A stretch of DNA of 60,514 nt, taken from positions 1-60,514 of the forward strand of contig JAITUN010000248.1 of assembly GCA_031286285.1 (NCBI GenBank). The letters are read 5' to 3'. The DNA comes from Bacteroidales bacterium. Its GTDB lineage: Bacteria; Bacteroidota; Bacteroidia; Bacteroidales; WCHB1-69. The translations under genes and the position numbers were made by a program. The notes below the pieces were generated by a model. That model saw only the letters and a list, made by a program, of their open reading frames with translations. It did not search any database and was not told the DNA's origin. Positions 57,489 to 60,514 of this stretch are shown here, in pieces (the stretch's first letter is position 1; each line of letters starts with the position of its first letter).

Positions 57489-59767
57489 AAATCAGCGCTT
57501 CTTTTAAGAATACTTTGTATTTGCCAAACCTTTTGCGCAACGTTTTCTATCGTATTTTACATCATACTATCAAAACTAAAATTTCACACATTAAAATATT
57601 GTGTTTTATTCTAATTACCGGATTCTGTTATGATGCATATTCACAAAATGATACAACTAAAACAGTCTCCTTAGAAAGTGTTGAGGTTTCTGTAACTTCA
57701 AATCAGGAAATATTAGAACAAGCTGTTCCTTACTCAAGATTAGAAACTATTGAGTTAAACAGAGGAACAGCGCTCTCTTTAGATGATGCCATTAATACCA
57801 ATGTTCCGGGTGTTTTTATGGAACGGAGAACTTTTTCGGGCGGTCAGCAATTCAATATTCGCGGCTATGGAAATGGAATAAATGCCAACGGCAGAGCAAA
57901 CAACTTTGATTCACAAGGGATGAAAATGTATCTAAACGGTATTCCTATTACCGATGCCGAAGGGTTAACCGTGATGGATGATATTGATTTCGGCGCAATT
58001 GAAAAAGTTGAAGTAATCAAAGGTCCTTCGGGAACACTTTATGGTTTGGCTATTGCGGGCGTAGTAAAACTGCAAACTATTCAGCCTAAGAAAAATGAGA
58101 TCTATGTCGGGCAGGATTTTATAGGCGGAAGTTACGGATTGTTCAGAACCACTACTTCAGTTGCGGTGGGCGGCGAAAAATACACGATCTCAGCAAATTA
58201 CGGTCATCAACAGTTTCACGGTTTTATGCCCCATACCCAATCTAAAAAAGATTTTTGTAACGTGATGGGAAATATCCAACTCAGTAAACGACAAAGTGTA
58301 AATGCCTATCTCGGCTATACGCAAGGAAGAGATAACCGCAACGGAGAATTAACAGTGGAACAATACGAAACCAAAGATTATTCGGGCGACCCGACCTATA
58401 TCAGAAACGATGCGCACTCCGGATTAAAAGTGTTTCGTGCCGGCGTGGAACACAGTTTTATCTTTGATAAACATATTTCCAACTCCACTTCCATTTTCGG
58501 ACAAAGTCAGGTGTTGGATCAAAGCTCTTCGGGCGGCGGCTGGACCGATAAAAACGCACTAAATTTCGGATTTAGAAGCGTTTTTAATCTGCAGTTTAAT
58601 TTATCTAAAAACAAAAACATCGTTTTATCCGGTATTGCAGGCGTTGAGTTGCAAAAAATGAGCGGTTCCTCCATTGGCTACAACATGGCGCCCGACAGCA
58701 CTAATTTAGATGCCCCTTACAATATCATTACAACCGTAAGAAGTAATCAGCTATTGAACAACTTAACCTATTCCTATTTTACCCAATGGAGTTTGAGTTT
58801 GCCCAAAGGGTTTTCTATTAGCGCCGGAATCGGCATTAGCCATCAATCGCTTGAACTTACCAACAGAATGTGGGCATTAACCAACAATCACCCTGCGAAC
58901 AAAGCGCCCAAAATTCAGGCGAATAAGTACAACTTTTTACCCTCTCCAAGTTTTTCTATTCATAAAATGTTTGGAAAGGTTGCTTCCATTTACGCCTCCT
59001 ATTCCATGGGATACAAAGCGCCGGTTACTTCCCACCTGCTCATTACCGCTACCAACGAGATAAATACCGGTTTAAAGCCGGAAAGAGGGCAACAGGTAGA
59101 GATCGGCACAAAAGGCAATTTTTTAGCAAACCGATTATTTTACGCTGTGGCAGTTTTTTACGCCCAATTTACTAATAAATTTGCTCCGGTGGCAGTGTTG
59201 GATGAAACGCAATCGCATGTTCTTTACACTTATGCTATCAACGCCGGAACCACCAATAACTTGGGCGTTGAATGTGAAATCAATTACAAAATCATTGATT
59301 CACAAACAAAATTTGTAAAACTGTTACGCCCCTTTGCCAATGTTACCTATTCATTTTACAGATATGGAGATTATGAATTTCAATCTATTCAAAAAGACAG
59401 TTTAGTTATCGAAAATTACAAAGGGATTCAAGTGGCGGGAGTTTCTCCGTGGGTATTTAATGTGGGAATAGATTTTGACACAAAAATTGGGTTATACGCC
59501 AATATTAACTATGGCTACCGCACTGCAATGACCATAACGACGGACGGTTTGCACAAAGCGCACCCGTTTGGATTATTAAATATGAAGATAGGCTACCTCA
59601 AAAGATTTAAGGGATTTGAGATGAATCTGTTTGTGGGCGCCAACAATATGACCTGCACCCAATATTACACCATGGCGATGATTGACCATTTGCCCGAGCC
59701 TTACATCCCGGGACCGGATAAAATTAATTATTATGGCGGAGGTGGGGTGAGGTATTATTTTAAGTGA
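57485..59767 (+). CDS. TonB-dependent outer-membrane receptor
   Basis: A 760-residue receptor. The N-terminus is unusually long (~54 residues) before the signal-peptide core (ILCFILITGFCYDAYS). A TonB-box-like stretch follows (VSLESVEVSVTS), then the plug domain (PYSRLETIELNRGTALSLDD; FNIRGYGNGINANGRANNFD; EKVEVIKGPSGTLYGLAIAG). The 22-stranded barrel ends with the aromatic C-terminal strand GGGGVRYYFK. It imports a siderophore, vitamin or similar ligand using TonB energy; the barrel resembles Fe-siderophore receptors but the ligand is unknown. A T9SS tail fragment lies directly after the stop in a different frame and is not part of this protein. Confidence 0.92.
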   Translation: MKISASFKNTLYLPNLLRNVFYRILHHTIKTKISHIKILCFILITGFCYDAYSQNDTTKTVSLESVEVSVTSNQEILEQAVPYSRLETIELNRGTALSLDDAINTNVPGVFMERRTFSGGQQFNIRGYGNGINANGRANNFDSQGMKMYLNGIPITDAEGLTVMDDIDFGAIEKVEVIKGPSGTLYGLAIAGVVKLQTIQPKKNEIYVGQDFIGGSYGLFRTTTSVAVGGEKYTISANYGHQQFHGFMPHTQSKKDFCNVMGNIQLSKRQSVNAYLGYTQGRDNRNGELTVEQYETKDYSGDPTYIRNDAHSGLKVFRAGVEHSFIFDKHISNSTSIFGQSQVLDQSSSGGGWTDKNALNFGFRSVFNLQFNLSKNKNIVLSGIAGVELQKMSGSSIGYNMAPDSTNLDAPYNIITTVRSNQLLNNLTYSYFTQWSLSLPKGFSISAGIGISHQSLELTNRMWALTNNHPANKAPKIQANKYNFLPSPSFSIHKMFGKVASIYASYSMGYKAPVTSHLLITATNEINTGLKPERGQQVEIGTKGNFLANRLFYAVAVFYAQFTNKFAPVAVLDETQSHVLYTYAINAGTTNNLGVECEINYKIIDSQTKFVKLLRPFANVTYSFYRYGDYEFQSIQKDSLVIENYKGIQVAGVSPWVFNVGIDFDTKIGLYANINYGYRTAMTITTDGLHKAHPFGLLNMKIGYLKRFKGFEMNLFVGANNMTCTQYYTMAMIDHLPEPYIPGPDKINYYGGGGVRYYFK

Positions 59768-59966
59768 CGAGTTACAAGTTACGAGTTACAAGCTAAAAGT
59801 TACGAGTATTGAGGTGTTTGATGTTTACGGGCGAACTGTAAATACTCATTACTCACTACTCACTACTCACTACTCAATCAATATTTCGCACTTGCCTACC
59901 GGATTGTATTTTGTAAAAGTTTATACAGAGAATGGAGTTTTTGTTGAAAAAGTTATAAAAAATTAA
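59766..59966 (+). pseudogene. Orphan T9SS type A sorting-tail fragment
   Basis: In the frame beginning GAC at 59766 the DNA reads DELQVTSYKLKVTSIEVFD, VYGRTV, a stretch THYSLLTTHYSIN encoded by the GAGTAGT microsatellite on the opposite strand, then ISHLPTGLYFVKVYTENG and FVEKVIKN with a stop at 59964. This is the second half of a Por-secretion sorting domain. It has no start codon, lacks the PNPTTG-like beginning and is out of frame with the receptor just upstream, so it is a stranded remnant. Confidence 0.8.
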
Positions 59967-60191
59967 GAAATTGGAACTGTTGTATGAAAATTAGTGTTTA
60001 CTTCGCAACGATTTAAAAATTTCATTATGAAAATCAATATTTTTTTAAAAAATCCATCTATCTGTTTGCTCTGCAAGAAAGATACTGTTTTATTCATCCA
60101 TAGCTATCATTGGATGTTTGAAAAAACACAATTTCGAGCGGGATAGAATATAACATTTTTTTTCAAAATATTAACCAAACAAATAATGATT
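59768..60191. other. Region between the receptor and the last gene
   Basis: 424 bp. It holds the orphan sorting tail, then from 59984 a second copy of the 'ATGAAAATTAGTGTTT' start-like block seen before the receptor, then a 39-codon frame at 60027-60146 (begins MKINIFLKN) that looks like another diverged copy of that block. No convincing gene lies here. Confidence 0.5.
59846..59874 (+). repeat. GAGTAGT-type microsatellite inside the orphan sorting tail
   Basis: About four ACTACTC units (GAGTAGT on the minus strand) lie in the loop-coding region between the VYGR and SHLPTGLYF motifs. It is the same unit as in the fbaA spacer and the subtilase tail, but in the opposite orientation relative to the reading frame. 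Confidence 0.75.
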
Positions 60192-60514
60192 ATGAAACAC
60201 TTTTATATTTTTTTACGCCCTTTTTTTATGTTGTCTTTGTGCTTTTTATTGCTTCTTTGCCAAAAAGAAGCCATTGCACAATCACCTTTTAGAGGTGTTT
60301 TATGGGTAGTTCCCATAGATCCCTCAGTCTTACCTATTAATAATACCATAACAGGAAACGATGAACTTAACAAAGTTTTTGAAGAGTTTCATGTGGAAAA
60401 ATACTATTTCTTGGATAGTCTTTATCTAAATTGTAGTTACATAAAGCCGGGACCCGTTTATGAAATACAATTAGAAAAAGCAGATATCCTATTAGATAAT
60501 CAATTCATTGATAT
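60192..60514 (+). CDS. Secreted protein, N-terminal part (3' end outside window)
   Basis: Open from the ATG at 60192 to the window end (107 codons visible). The signal peptide is clear: FFMLSLCFLLLLCQKEAIAQ with cleavage after AIAQ. The mature sequence begins SPFRGVLWVVPIDPSVLPI and continues KVFEEFHVEKYYFLDSLYLN, with no domain I recognise. An ATG six nt upstream (60186) is an equally possible start. The size, export route and function cannot be judged from this fragment; a T9SS cargo is possible. Confidence 0.75.
   Translation, partial: MKHFYIFLRPFFMLSLCFLLLLCQKEAIAQSPFRGVLWVVPIDPSVLPINNTITGNDELNKVFEEFHVEKYYFLDSLYLNCSYIKPGPVYEIQLEKADILLDNQFID

Noticed and set aside
59768-59966. Read-through fusion of the TonB receptor to the T9SS tail
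   Set aside because: The tail is in a different frame, and the receptor ends with a normal aromatic terminal beta-strand, so the stop is genuine.
1-60514. Insertion sequences, transposase genes, integrases or phage genes
   Set aside because: None with recognisable catalytic motifs was found; a minus-strand phrase near 38850-38940 that looked integrase-like is better explained as a repeat and has a stop just upstream.

Overview
The window is AT-rich bacterial chromosome from a member of the Bacteroidota, most likely a Bacteroidales-like lineage. The evidence is direct. Two complete proteins and one orphan fragment carry type IX secretion system (T9SS) type A sorting tails. A gldF-gldG pair is present. 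Many genes are preceded by the Bacteroidota -7 element TAnnTTTG, usually with no strong Shine-Dalgarno sequence. There is a Bacteroidota-type RNA polymerase omega protein in a bamD-rpoZ-coaBC order, and a Bacteroidota-style membrane pyrophosphatase and PPDK. The rank below phylum is inference.

Layout. 1-4.8 kb: the 3' end of an RHS/polymorphic-toxin gene with a putative HExxH metallopeptidase tip. It is followed by five tandem secreted TonB_C-domain paralogues, which I infer to be immunity or accessory proteins, and a truncated sixth. Every junction between them carries a 21-codon micro-ORF that repeats the last residues of the RHS toxin and overlaps both neighbours. 4.83-5.07 kb is a hairpin-rich spacer. 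5.1-6.4 kb: the ribosomal operon rpsF-rpsR-rplI. 6.4-9.7 kb (minus strand): a long-chain acyl-CoA ligase and an OmpA-family outer-membrane protein. 9.8-28.1 kb (minus): one 6080-residue secreted T9SS cargo built of dozens of Ig-like modules, partly in 260-residue supra-repeats and interrupted by a non-Ig, probably helical island. 28.4-30.8 kb (minus): membrane pyrophosphatase hppA. 30.9-34.7 kb: a secreted protein of unknown function, convergent with gldG-gldF. 34.8-37.5 kb: rplY, fbaA, a universal-stress-like gene and tRNA-Val(TAC).

37.5-39.0 kb beside the tRNA looks like debris: a small ORF, a broken YhcG/DUF1016-type nuclease gene and a repeat-like stretch. 39.1-42.2 kb: a cyclase/formamidase-family gene facing a radical SAM plus GT1 glycosyltransferase pair. 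42.4-47.4 kb: rarD, a secreted subtilase with a T9SS tail, mreC-mreD and tpiA. 47.5-51.9 kb: Xaa-Pro aminopeptidase, an acyltransferase-3 membrane protein and a TMTC-like GT-C/TPR protein. 52.0-57.4 kb: bamD, rpoZ, coaBC and ppdK. 57.4-60.5 kb: a TonB-dependent receptor, an orphan T9SS tail out of frame with it, and the start of another secreted protein.

Most of the window is housekeeping: translation, lower glycolysis (fbaA, tpiA, ppdK), pyrophosphate bioenergetics, CoA synthesis and envelope assembly. The accessory interest lies in four places. These are the RHS/immunity array with conserved micro-ORFs, the giant adhesin-like protein and its helical insertion, a GAGTAGT microsatellite found both between genes and inside T9SS tail coding sequence, and the tRNA-adjacent debris. 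No CRISPR array, complete insertion sequence, rRNA or prophage was seen. All functional assignments come from reading motifs; no database search was run.
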